Part shown: piece by piece, positions 26,429 to 39,308 of the stretch
Layout of the letters: each line of letters begins with the position of its first letter
Position numbering within the stretch: position 1 is the first letter of the stretch
Source of the DNA: Osmia lignaria lignaria
Taxonomy: Eukaryota; Arthropoda; Insecta; Hymenoptera; Megachilidae
DNA length: 64,000 bases
Assembly (NCBI RefSeq): GCF_051020975.1
Contig: NW_027478161.1
Location: forward strand, 4,526,001-4,590,000
Direction: 5' to 3'
Program-made: the position numbers and the translations under genes
Notes under the pieces: generated by a model
Told to the model about the DNA's origin: nothing
Database searches by the model: none
Seen by the model: only the letters and a program-made list of their open reading frames with translations

Positions 26429-29326
26429 TTGCAGATTTATCTCAAGGGAAGGGGCCTAACGGACATATTTCGAGATATTTCTTCTTCTTGTTGTTCTTCT
26501 TCTGCACAGCTAAACTGGAAGTGGCATTTCCAGCTCGCAATAGTGCAGAGTTATCTCAAAGAAAGGGGCCACGGTGTTTCTGTATCTCTATTATGTTGGT
26601 GCGGCTTCGGAACTTTTAAATATCTTGATATATCTCGAGAACTACGCATCTGACCAAAAAATATCATAGAACACAAAAAGTAGGAAACTTAATTCTCTAC
26701 AAAAAAGGTCTCTTAACATTTTGCCATAGCTCGCTTCGTTTCCGAGATATTTGCAGATTTATCTAAAGGGAAGGGGCCTGACGGACATATTTCGAGATAT
26801 TTCTTCTTCTTGTTGTTCTTCTACTGCACAGCTAAGCTGGAAGTGGCATTTGCGGCTCGCACTATTGCAGAGTTATCTCAAAGAAAGGGGCCACGGTGTT
26901 TCTGTATCTCTATTATGTTGGTGCGGCTTCGGAACTTTTAAATATCTTGATATATCTCGAGAACTACGCATCTGATCAAAAAATATCATAGAACATAAAA
27001 AGTAGGAAACTTAATTCTCTACAAAAAAGGTCTCTCAACATTTTGCCATAGCTCGCTTCGTTTCCGAGATATTTGCAGATTTATCTCAAGGGAAGGGGCC
27101 TGACGGACATATTTCGAGAAGTTTCTTCTTCTTGTTGTTCTTCTTCTGCACAGCTAAGCTGGAAGTGGCATTTGCGGCTCGCACTAGTGCACAGTTATCT
27201 CAAAGAAAGGGGCCACGGTGTTTCTGTATCTCTAATATGTTGGTGCGGCTTCGGAACTTTTAAGTATCTCGATATATCTCGAAAACTACGCTTCTGATCA
27301 AAAAATATCATAGAACATAAATTGTAGGAAACATAATTCTCTACAAAAAACGTCTCTTAACATTTTGCGATAGCTCGCTTCGTTTCCGAGATATTTGCAG
27401 ATTCAGCTCAAAGGAACTGGCCTGACGGACATATTTCGAGATATTTCTTCTTCTTGTTGTTCTTCCTCTGCACAGCTAAGCTGGAAGTGGCATTTGCGGC
27501 TCGCACTAGTGCAGAGTTATCTCAAAGAAAGGGGCCACGGTGTTTCTGTATCTCTATTATGTTGGTGCGGCTTCGGAACTTTTAAATATCTCGATATATC
27601 TCGAAAACTACGCTTCTGATCAAAAAATATCATAGAGCGTAAACTGTAGGAAACATTATTCTCTACAAAAAAGGTCTCTTAACATTTTGCCATAGCTCGC
27701 TTCGATTCCGAGATATTTGCAGATTTATCTCAAGGGAAGTGGCCTGACGGACATATTTCGAGATATTTCTTCTTCTTGTTGTTCTTCTTCTGCACAGCTA
27801 AGCTGGAAGTGGCATTTGCAGCTCGCAATAGTGCAGAGTTATCCCAAAGAAAGGGGCCACGGTGTTTCTGTATCTCTATTATGTTGGTGCGGCTTCGGAA
27901 CTTTTAAATATCTTGATATATCTCGAGAACTACGCATCTGATCAAAAAATATCATACTACATAAAAAGTAGGAAACTTGATTCTCTACAAGAAAGGTCTC
28001 TAAACATTTTGCCATAGCTCGCTTCGTTTCCGAGATATTTGCAGATTTATCTCAAGGGAAGGGGCCTGACGGACATATTTCGAGATATTTCTTCTTCTTG
28101 TTGTTCTTCTTCTGCACAGCTAAGCTGGAAGTGGCATTTGCAGCTCGCAATAGTGCAGAGTTATCTCAAAGAGAGGGGCCACGGTGTTTCTGTATCTCTA
28201 TTATGTTGGTGCGGCTTCGGAACTTTTAAATATCTTGATATATCTCGAGAACTACGCATCTGATCAAAAAATATCATAGAACATAAATTGTAGGAAACAT
28301 AATTCTCTACAAAAAAGGTCTCTTAACATTTTGCCATAGCTCGCTTCGTTTCCGAGATATTTGCATATTTATCTCAAGGGAAGGGGCCTGACGGACATAT
28401 TTCGAGATATTTCTTCTTCTTGTTGTTCTTCTTCTGCACAGCTAAACTGGAAGTGGCATTTCCAGCTCGCAATAGTGCAGAGTTATCTCAAAGAAAGGGG
28501 CCACGGTGTTTCTGTATCTCTATTATGTTGGTGCGGCTTCGGAACTTTTAAATATCTTGATATATCTCGAGAACTACGCATCTGATCAAAAAATATCATA
28601 GAACACAAAAAGTAGGAAACTTCATTCTCTACAAAAAAGGTCTCTTAACATTTTGCCATAGCTCGCTTCGTTTCCGAGATATTTGCAGATTTATCTCAAG
28701 GGAAGGGGCCTGACGGACATATTTCGAGATATTTCTTCTTCTTGTTGTTCTTCTTCTGCACAGCTGAGCTGGAAGTGGCATTTGCAGGTCGCAATAGTGC
28801 AGAGTTATCTCAAAGAAAGGGGCCACGGTGTTTCTGTATCTCTATTATGTTGGTGCGGCTTCGGAACTTTTAAATATCTTGATATATCTCGAGAACTACG
28901 CATCTGATCAAAAAATATCATAGAACACAAAAAGTAGGAAACTTAATTCTCTACAAAAAAGGTCTCTTAACATTTTGCCATAGCTCGTTTCGTTTCCGAG
29001 ATATTTGCAGATTTATCTCAAGGGAAGGGGCCTGACGGACATATTTCGAGATATTTCTTCTTCTTGTTGTTCTTCTTCTGCACAGCTGAGCTGGAAGTGG
29101 CATTTGCAGGTCGCAATAGTGCAGAGTTATCTCAAAGAAAGGGGCCACGGTGTTTCTGTATCTCTATTATGTTGGTGCGGCTTCGGAACTTTTAAATATC
29201 TCGATATATCTCGAAAACTACGCTTCTGATCAAAAAATGTCATAGAACACAAAAAGTAGGAAACTTAATTCTCTACAAAAAAGGTCTCTTAACATTTTGC
29301 CATAGCTCGCTTCGTTTCCGAGATAT
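26429..29326. repeat. Nine-unit block, first copy (partner at 30937)
   Basis: The nine units from 26429 to 29005 recur in the same order at 30937 to 33513, exactly 14 units (4,508 bp) away. Private variants match one by one: ATCTAAAGGG with CTTCTACTGC, CGAGAAGTTTC, CTTCGATTCC, GCATATTTATC, AACTTCATTC, and GCTGAGCTGG with GCAGGTCGC. Flanking units differ on both sides (26107 against 30615, and 29327 against 33835), so the shared block is about 2.9 kb. Confidence 0.9.
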
Positions 29327-30936
29327 TTGCAGATTTATCTCAAGGGAAGGGGCCTGACGGACATATTTCGAGATATTTCTTCTTCTTGTTGTTCTTCTTC
29401 TGCACAGCTAAGCTGGAAGTGGCATTTGCGGCTCGCACTAGTGCAGAGTTATCTCAAAGAAAGGGGCCACGGTGTTTCTGTATCCCTATTATGTTGGTGC
29501 GGCTTCGGAACTTTTAAATATCTTGATATATCTCGAGAGCTACGCATCTGATCAAAAAATATCATAGAACATGAAAAGTAGGAAACTTAATTCTCTACAA
29601 AAAAGGTCGCTTAACATTTTGCCATAGCTCTCTTCGTTTCCGAGATATTTGCAGATTTATCTCAAGGGAAGGGGCCTGACGGACATATTTCGAGATATTT
29701 CTTCTTCTTATTGTTCTTCTTCTGCACAGCTAAGCTGGAAGTGGCATTTGCGGCTCGCACTAGTGCAGAGTTATCTCAAAGAAAGGGGCCACGGTGTTTC
29801 TGTATCTCTATTATGTTGGTGCGGCTTCGGAACTTTTAAATATCTCGATATATCTCGAAAACTACGCTTCTGATCAAAAAATATCATAGAACATAAATTG
29901 TAGGAAACATAATTCTCTACAAAAAACGTCTCTTAACATTTTGCCATAGCTCGCTTCGTTTCCGAGATATTTGCAGATTCAGCTCAAAGGAACGAGCCTG
30001 ACGGACATATTTCGAGATACTTCTTTTTCTTGTTGTTCTTCCTCTGCACAGCTACGCTGGAAGTGGCATTTGCAGCTCGCAATAATGCAGAGTTATCTCA
30101 AAGAAAGGGGCCACGGTGTTTCTGTATCTCTATTATGTTGGTGCGGCTTCGGAACTTTTAAATATCTTGATATATCTCGAGAACTACGCATCTGATCAAA
30201 AAATATCATAGAACATAAAAAGTAGGAAACTTAATTCTCTACAAAAAAGGTCTCTTAACATTTTGCCATAGCTCGCTTCGTTTCCGAGATATTTGCAGAT
30301 TTATCTCAAGGGAAGGGGCCTGACGGACATATTTCGAGATATTTCTTCTTCTTGTTGTTCTTCTTCTGCACAGCTAAGCTGGAAGTGGCATTTGCGGCTC
30401 GCACTAGTGCAGAGTTATCTCAAAGAAAGGGGCCACGGTGTTTCTGTATCTCTATTATGTTGGTGCGGCTTTGGAACTTTTAAATATCTTGATATATCTC
30501 GAGAACTACGCATCTGATCAAAAAATATCATAGAACATAAAAAGTAGGAAACTTAATTCTCTACAAAAAAGGTCTCTTAACATTTTGCCATAGCTCGCTT
30601 CGTTTCCGAGATATTTGCAGATTTATCTCAAGCGAAGGGGCCTGACGGACATATTTCGAGATATTTTTTCTTCTTGTTGTTCTTCTTCTGCACAGCTAAG
30701 CTGGAAGTGGCATTTGCGGCTCGCACTATTGCAGAGTTATCTCAAAGAAAGGGGCCACGGTGTTTCTGTATCTCTATTATGTTGGTGCGGCTTTGGAACT
30801 TTTAAATATCTCGATATATCTCGAAAACTACGCTTCTGATCAAAAAATATCATAGAACATAAATTGTAGGAAACTTAATTCTCTACAAAAAAGGTCTCTT
30901 AACATTTTGCCATAGCTCGCTTCGTTTCCGAGATAT

Positions 30937-33834
30937 TTGCAGATTTATCTCAAGGGAAGGGGCCTAACGGACATATTTCGAGATATTTCTTCTTCTTGTT
31001 GTTCTTCTTCTGCACAGCTAAACTGGAAGTGGCATTTCCAGCTCGCAATAGTGCAGAGTTATCTCAAAGAAAGGGGCCACGGTGTTTCTGTATCTCTATT
31101 ATGTTGGTGCGGCTTCGGAACTTTTAAATATCTTGATATATCTCGAGAACTACGCATCTGATCAAAAAATATCATAGAACACAAAAAGTAGGAAACTTAA
31201 TTCTCTACAAAAAAGGTCTCTTAACATTTTGCCATAGCTCGCTTCGTTTCCGAGATATTTGCAGATTTATCTAAAGGGAAGGGGCCTGACGGACATATTT
31301 CGAGATATTTCTTCTTCTTGTTGTTCTTCTACTGCACAGCTAAGCTGGAAGTGGCATTTGCGGCTCGCACTATTGCAGAGTTATCTCAAAGAAAGGGGCC
31401 ACGGTGTTTCTGTATCTCTATTATGTTGGTGCGGCTTCGGAACTTTTAAATATCTTGATATATCTCGAGAACTACGCATCTGATCAAAAAATATCATAGA
31501 ACATAAAAAGTAGGAAACTTAATTCTCTACAAAAAAGGTCTCTCAACATTTTGCCATAGCTCGCTTCGTTTCCGAGATATTTGCAGATTTATCTCAAGGG
31601 AAGGGGCCTGACGGACATATTTCGAGAAGTTTCTTCTTCTTGTTGTTCTTCTTCTGCACAGCTAAGCTGGAAGTGGCATTTGCGGCTCGCACTAGTGCAC
31701 AGTTATCTCAAAGAAAGGGGCCACGGTGTTTCTGTATCTCTAATATGTTGGTGCGGCTTCGGAACTTTTAAGTATCTCGATATATCTCGAAAACTACGCT
31801 TCTGATCAAAAAATATCATAGAACATAAATTGTAGGAAACATAATTCTCTACAAAAAACGTCTCTTAACATTTTGCGATAGCTCGCTTCGTTTCCGAGAT
31901 ATTTGCAGATTCAGCTCAAAGGAACTGGCCTGACGGACATATTTCGAGATATTTCTTCTTCTTGTTGTTCTTCCTCTGCACAGCTAAGCTGGAAGTGGCA
32001 TTTGCGGCTCGCACTAGTGCAGAGTTATCTCAAAGAAAGGGGCCACGGTGTTTCTGTATCTCTATTATGTTGGTGCGGCTTCGGAACTTTTAAATATCTC
32101 GATATATCTCGAAAACTACGCTTCTGATCAAAAAATATCATAGAGCGTAAACTGTAGGAAACATTATTCTCTACAAAAAAGGTCTCTTAACATTTTGCCA
32201 TAGCTCGCTTCGATTCCGAGATATTTGCAGATTTATCTCAAGGGAAGTGGCCTGACGGACATATTTCGAGATATTTCTTCTTCTTGTTGTTCTTCTTCTG
32301 CACAGCTAAGCTGGAAGTGGCATTTGCAGCTCGCAATAGTGCAGAGTTATCCCAAAGAAAGGGGCCACGGTGTTTCTGTATCTCTATTATGTTGGTGCGG
32401 CTTCGGAACTTTTAAATATCTTGATATATCTCGAGAACTACGCATCTGATCAAAAAATATCATACTACATAAAAAGTAGGAAACTTGATTCTCTACAAGA
32501 AAGGTCTCTAAACATTTTGCCATAGCTCGCTTCGTTTCCGAGATATTTGCAGATTTATCTCAAGGGAAGGGGCCTGACGGACATATTTCGAGATATTTCT
32601 TCTTCTTGTTGTTCTTCTTCTGCACAGCTAAGCTGGAAGTGGCATTTGCAGCTCGCAATAGTGCAGAGTTATCTCAAAGAGAGGGGCCACGGTGTTTCTG
32701 TATCTCTATTATGTTGGTGCGGCTTCGGAACTTTTAAATATCTTGATATATCTCGAGAACTACGCATCTGATCAAAAAATATCATAGAACATAAATTGTA
32801 GGAAACATAATTCTCTACAAAAAAGGTCTCTTAACATTTTGCCATAGCTCGCTTCGTTTCCGAGATATTTGCATATTTATCTCAAGGGAAGGGGCCTGAC
32901 GGACATATTTCGAGATATTTCTTCTTCTTGTTGTTCTTCTTCTGCACAGCTAAACTGGAAGTGGCATTTCCAGCTCGCAATAGTGCAGAGTTATCTCAAA
33001 GAAAGGGGCCACGGTGTTTCTGTATCTCTATTATGTTGGTGCGGCTTCGGAACTTTTAAATATCTTGATATATCTCGAGAACTACGCATCTGATCAAAAA
33101 ATATCATAGAACACAAAAAGTAGGAAACTTCATTCTCTACAAAAAAGGTCTCTTAACATTTTGCCATAGCTCGCTTCGTTTCCGAGATATTTGCAGATTT
33201 ATCTCAAGGGAAGGGGCCTGACGGACATATTTCGAGATATTTCTTCTTCTTGTTGTTCTTCTTCTGCACAGCTGAGCTGGAAGTGGCATTTGCAGGTCGC
33301 AATAGTGCAGAGTTATCTCAAAGAAAGGGGCCACGGTGTTTCTGTATCTCTATTATGTTGGTGCGGCTTCGGAACTTTTAAATATCTTGATATATCTCGA
33401 GAACTACGCATCTGATCAAAAAATATCATAGAACACAAAAAGTAGGAAACTTAATTCTCTACAAAAAAGGTCTCTTAACATTTTGCCATAGCTCGTTTCG
33501 TTTCCGAGATATTTGCAGATTTATCTCAAGGGAAGGGGCCTGACGGACATATTTCGAGATATTTCTTCTTCTTGTTGTTCTTCTTCTGCACAGCTGAGCT
33601 GGAAGTGGCATTTGCAGGTCGCAATAGTGCAGAGTTATCTCAAAGAAAGGGGCCACGGTGTTTCTGTATCTCTATTATGTTGGTGCGGCTTCGGAACTTT
33701 TAAATATCTCGATATATCTCGAAAACTACGCTTCTGATCAAAAAATGTCATAGAACACAAAAAGTAGGAAACTTAATTCTCTACAAAAAAGGTCTCTTAA
33801 CATTTTGCCATAGCTCGCTTCGTTTCCGAGATAT
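30937..33834. repeat. Nine-unit block, second copy (partner at 26429)
   Basis: This is the second copy of the 26429-29326 block. The only differences I noticed are isolated bases, such as CTGACCAAAA at 26652 against CTGATCAAAA here. It is followed directly by the eight-unit duplication. Confidence 0.9.
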
Positions 33835-36165
33835 TTGCAGATTCATCTCAAGGGAAGGGGTCTGACGGACATATTTCGAGATATTTCTTCTTCTTGTTGT
33901 TCTTCTTCTGCACAGCTAAGCTCGAAGCGGCATTTGCAGCTAGCAATAGTGCAGAGTTATCTCAAAGAAAGAGGCCACGGTGTTTCTGTACCTCTATTAT
34001 GTTGGTGCAGCTTCGGAACTTTTAAATATCTTGATATATCTCGAGAACTACGCATCTGATCAAAAAATATCATCGAACATAAAAAGTAGGAAACTTAATT
34101 CTCTACAAAAAAGGTCTCTTAACATTTTGCCATAGCTCGCTTCGTTTCCGAGATATTTGCAGATTTATCTCAAGGGAAGTGGCCTGACGGACATATTTCG
34201 AGATATTTCTTCTTCTTGTTGTTCTTCTTCTGCACAGCTAAGCTGGAAGTGGCATTTGCAGCTCGCAATAGTGCAGAGTTATCCCAAAGAAAGGGGCCAC
34301 GGTGTTTCTGTATCTCTATTATGTTGGTGCGGCTTCGGAACTTTTAAATATCTTGATATATCTCGAGAACTACGCATCTGATCAAAAAATATCATACTAC
34401 ATAAAAAGTAGGAAACTTAATTCTCTACAAGAAAGGTCTCTAAACATTTTGCCATAGCTCGCTTCGTTTCCGAGATATTTGCAGATTTATCTCAAGGGAA
34501 GGGGCCTGACGGACATATTTCGAGATATTTCTTCTTCTTGTTGTTCTTCTTCTGCACAGCTAAGCTGGAAGTGGCATTTGCAGCTCGCAATAGTGCAGAG
34601 TTATCTCAAAGAGAGGGGCCACGGTGTTTCTATATCTCTATTATGTTGGTGCGGCTTCGGAACTTTTAAATATCTTGATATATCTCGAGAACTACGCATC
34701 TGATCAAAAAATATCATAGAAGATAAAAAGTAGGAAACTTAATTCTCTACAAAAAAGGTCTCTTAACATTTTGCCATAGCTCGCTTCGTTTCCGAGATAT
34801 TTGCATATTTATCTCAAGGGAAGGGGCCTGACGGACATATTTCGAGATATTTCTTCTTCTTGTTGTTCTTCTTCTGCACAGCTAAGCTGGAAGTGGCATT
34901 TGCGGCTCGCGCTAGTGCAGAGTTATCTCAAAGAAAGGGGCCACGGTGTTTCTGTATCTCTATTATGTTGGTGCGGCTTCGGAACTTTTAAATATCTCGA
35001 TATATCTCGAAAACTACGCTTCTGATCAAAAAATATCATAGAACATAAAAAGTAGGAAACTTAATTCTCTACAAAAAAGGTCTCTTAACATTTTGCCATA
35101 GCTCGCTTCGTTTCCGAGATATTTGCAGATTTATCTCAAGGGAAGGGGCCTGACGGACATATTTCGAGATATTTCTTCTTCTTGTTGTTCTTCTTCTGCA
35201 CAGCTAAGCTGGAAGTGGCATTTGCGGCTCGCACTAGTGCAGAGTTATCTCAAAGAAAGGGGCCACGGTGTTTCTGTATCCCTATTATGTTGGTGCGGCT
35301 TCGGAACTTTTAAATATCTTGATATATCTCGAGAGCTACGCATCGGATCAAAAAATATCATAGAACATGAAAAGTAGGAAACTTAATTCTCTACAAAAAA
35401 GGTCTCTTAACATTTTGCCATAGCTCTCTTCGTTTCCGAGATATTTGCAGATTTATCTCAAGGGAAGGGGCCTGACGGACATATTTCGAGATATTTCTTC
35501 TTCTTATTGTTCTTCTTCTGCACAGCTAAGCTCGAAGTGGCATTTGCAGCTCGCAATAGTGCAGAGTTATCTTAAAGAAAGGGGCCACGGTGTTTCTGTA
35601 TCTCTATTATGTTGGTGCGGCTTCGGAACTTTTAAATATCTTGATATATCTCGAGAACTACGCATCTGATTAAAAAATATCATAGAACATAAAAAGTAGG
35701 AAACTTAATTCTCTACAAAAAAGGTCTCTTAACATTTTGCCATAGCTCGCTTCGTTTCCGAGATATTTGCAGATATATCTCAAGGGAAGGGGCCTGACGG
35801 ACATATTTCGAGATATTTCTTCTTCTTGTTGTTCTTCTTCTGCACAGCTAAACTGGAAGTGGCAGTTCCAGCTCGCAATAGTGCAGAGTTATCCCAAAGA
35901 AAGGGGCCACGATGTTTCTGTATCTCTATTATGTTGGTGCGGCTTCGGAACTTTTAAATATCTCGATATATCTCGAAAATTACGCTTCTGATCAAAAAAT
36001 ATCATAGAACATAAAAGGTAGGAAACTTAATTATCTATAAAAAAGGTCTCTCAACATTTTGCAATAGCTCGCTTCGTTTCCGGGATATTTGCAGATTTAT
36101 CGAAAGGGAAGGGGCCTGACGGACATATTTCGAGATATTTCTTCTTCTTGTTGTTCTTCTTCTGC
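33590..36165. repeat. Eight-unit tandem duplication, copy 1 (2,576 bp)
   Basis: Units 33835, 34157, 34479, 34801, 35123, 35445 and 35767 match 36411 to 38343 in order. Shared private changes include GTACCTC with GTGCAGCTTC, TTTCTATATC, GAAGATAAAAAG, GCATATTTATC with CTCGCGCTAG, GAGAGCTACGCATCGG, TCTTATTGTTC with ATCTTAAAG, GGCAGTTCCAGC and GAAAATTACGC. The duplication junction lies inside the unit at 36089: its 5' part matches the unit at 38665 and its 3' part matches the unit at 33513. The boundaries given are therefore approximate, within about 80 bp. Confidence 0.9.
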
Positions 36166-38741
36166 ACAGCTGAGCTGGAAGTGGCATTTGCAGGTCGCAA
36201 TAGTGCAGAGTTATCTCAAAGAAAGGGGCCACGGTGTTTCTGTATCTCTATTATGTTGGTGCGGCTTCGGAACTTTTAAATATCTCGATATATCTCGAAA
36301 ACTACGCTTCTGATCAAAAAATGTCATAGAACACAAAAAGTAGGAAACTTAATTCTCTACAAAAAAGGTCTCTTAACATTTTGCCATAGCTCGCTTCGTT
36401 TCCGAGATATTTGCAGATTCATCTCAAGGGAAGGGGTCTGACGGACATATTTCGAGATATTTCTTCTTCTTGTTGTTCTTCTTCTGCACAGCTAAGCTCG
36501 AAGCGGCATTTGCAGCTAGCAATAGTGCAGAGTTATCTCAAAGAAAGAGGCCACGGTGTTTCTGTACCTCTATTATGTTGGTGCAGCTTCGGAACTTTTA
36601 AATATCTTGATATATCTCGAGAACTACGCATCTGATCAAAAAATATCATCGAACATAAAAAGTAGGAAACTTAATTCTCTACAAAAAAGGTCTCTTAACA
36701 TTTTGCCATAGCTCGCTTCGTTTCCGAGATATTTGCAGATTTATCTCAAGGGAAGTGGCCTGACGGACATATTTCGAGATATTTCTTCTTCTTGTTGTTC
36801 TTCTTCTGCACAGCTAAGCTGGAAGTGGCATTTGCAGCTCGCAATAGTGCAGAGTTATCCCAAAGAAAGGGGCCACGGTGTTTCTGTATCTCTATTATGT
36901 TGGTGCGGCTTCGGAACTTTTAAATATCTTGATATATCTCGAGAACTACGCATCTGATCAAAAAATATCATACTACATAAAAAGTAGGAAACTTAATTCT
37001 CTACAAGAAAGGTCTCTAAACATTTTGCCATAGCTCGCTTCGTTTCCGAGATATTTGCAGATTTATCTCAAGGGAAGGGGCCTGACGGACATATTTCGAG
37101 ATATTTCTTCTTCTTGTTGTTCTTCTTCTGCACAGCTAAGCTGGAAGTGGCATTTGCAGCTCGCAATAGTGCAGAGTTATCTCAAAGAGAGGGGCCACGG
37201 TGTTTCTATATCTCTATTATGTTGGTGCGGCTTCGGAACTTTTAAATATCTTGATATATCTCGAGAACTACGCATCTGATCAAAAAATATCATAGAAGAT
37301 AAAAAGTAGGAAACTTAATTCTCTACAAAAAAGGTCTCTTAACATTTTGCCATAGCTCGCTTCGTTTCCGAGATATTTGCATATTTATCTCAAGGGAAGG
37401 GGCCTGACGGACATATTTCGAGATATTTCTTCTTCTTGTTGTTCTTCTTCTGCACAGCTAAGCTGGAAGTGGCATTTGCGGCTCGCGCTAGTGCAGAGTT
37501 ATCTCAAAGAAAGGGGCCACGGTGTTTCTGTATCTCTATTATGTTGGTGCGGCTTCGGAACTTTTAAATATCTCGATATATCTCGAAAACTACGCTTCTG
37601 ATCAAAAAATATCATAGAACATAAAAAGTAGGAAACTTAATTCTCTACAAAAAAGGTCTCTTAACATTTTGCCATAGCTCGCTTCGTTTCCGAGATATTT
37701 GCAGATTTATCTCAAGGGAAGGGGCCTGACGGACATATTTCGAGATATTTCTTCTTCTTGTTGTTCTTCTTCTGCACAGCTAAGCTGGAAGTGGCATTTG
37801 CGGCTCGCACTAGTGCAGAGTTATCTCAAAGAAAGGGGCCACGGTGTTTCTGTATCCCTATTATGTTGGTGCGGCTTCGGAACTTTTAAATATCTTGATA
37901 TATCTCGAGAGCTACGCATCGGATCAAAAAATATCATAGAACATGAAAAGTAGGAAACTTAATTCTCTACAAAAAAGGTCTCTTAACATTTTGCCATAGC
38001 TCTCTTCGTTTCCGAGATATTTGCAGATTTATCTCAAGGGAAGGGGCCTGACGGACATATTTCGAGATATTTCTTCTTCTTATTGTTCTTCTTCTGCACA
38101 GCTAAGCTCGAAGTGGCATTTGCAGCTCGCAATAGTGCAGAGTTATCTTAAAGAAAGGGGCCACGGTGTTTCTGTATCTCTATTATGTTGGTGCGGCTTC
38201 GGAACTTTTAAATATCTTGATATATCTCGAGAACTACGCATCTGATTAAAAAATATCATAGAACATAAAAAGTAGGAAACTTAATTCTCTACAAAAAAGG
38301 TCTCTTAACATTTTGCCATAGCTCGCTTCGTTTCCGAGATATTTGCAGATATATCTCAAGGGAAGGGGCCTGACGGACATATTTCGAGATATTTCTTCTT
38401 CTTGTTGTTCTTCTTCTGCACAGCTAAACTGGAAGTGGCAGTTCCAGCTCGCAATAGTGCAGAGTTATCCCAAAGAAAGGGGCCACGATGTTTCTGTATC
38501 TCTATTATGTTGGTGCGGCTTCGGAACTTTTAAATATCTCGATATATCTCGAAAATTACGCTTCTGATCAAAAAATATCATAGAACATAAAAGGTAGGAA
38601 ACTTAATTATCTATAAAAAAGGTCTCTCAACATTTTGCAATAGCTCGCTTCGTTTCCGGGATATTTGCAGATTTATCGAAAGGGAAGGGGCCTGACGGAC
38701 ATATTTCGAGATATTTCTTCTTCTTGTTGTTCTTCTTCTGC
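36166..38741. repeat. Eight-unit tandem duplication, copy 2 (2,576 bp)
   Basis: This is the second copy of the block starting near 33590. By eye it is nearly identical over 2.5 kb, which makes it one of the youngest-looking duplications in the window or, less likely, an assembly duplication. It ends inside the unit at 38665, where the sequence changes to GCTAAGCTGG and GAACGTAAATTG. Confidence 0.88.
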
Positions 38742-39308
38742 ACAGCTAAGCTGGAAGTGGCATTTGCAGCTCGCAATAGTGCAGAGTTATCTCAAAGAAA
38801 GGGGCCACGGTGTTTCTGTATCTCTATTATGTTGGTGCGGCTTCGGAACTTTTAAATATCTCGATATATCTCGAAAACTACGCTTCTGATCAAAAAATAT
38901 CATAGAACGTAAATTGTAGGAAACATTATTCTCTACAAAAAAGGTCTCTTAACATTTTGCCATAGCTCGCTTCGTTTCCGAGATATTTGCAGATTCATCT
39001 CAAGGGAAGGGGTCTGACGGACATATTTCGAGATATTTCTTCTTCTTGTTGTTCTTCTTCTGCACAGCTAAGCTGGAAGTGGCATTTGCAGCTCGCAATA
39101 GTGCAGAGTTATCTCAAAGAAAGGGGCCACGGTGTTTCTGTATCTCTATTATGTTGGTGCGGCTTCGGAACTTTTAAATATCTTGATATATCTCGAGAAC
39201 TACGCATCTGATCAAAAAATATCATAGAACGTAAAAAGTAGGAAACTTAATTCTCTACAAAAAAGGTCTCTTAACATTTTGCCATAGCTCGCTTCGTTTC
39301 CGAGATAT

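Larger units (their letters stand above)
22566..33834. repeat. Higher-order domain IV: 14- to 16-unit (4.5-5.2-kb) order
   Basis: An ordered run starting with the CGAGAAGTTTC unit recurs at 22566, 27073 and 31581 (lags 4,507 and 4,508 bp). It continues through the GATTCAGCTC unit, the GGGAAGTGGCC/TTATCCC unit and the following two units. The GATTCAGCTC unit with GATACTTCTTTTTC and AATAATGCAG at 24819 recurs at 29971, which is 16 units. The 24819 and 29971 series differ because the units at 25785 and 26107 have no counterpart in the later copy. Domain III runs into this domain without a sharp boundary. Confidence 0.85.

Noticed and set aside
28629..28826. A 65-codon minus-strand open frame (starting MAPFF) that recurs in some units
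   Set aside because: It appears only where GCTGAGCTGG or similar variants remove an antisense stop, overlaps the plus-strand frame completely, and has no recognisable domain or coding bias. A chance frame.
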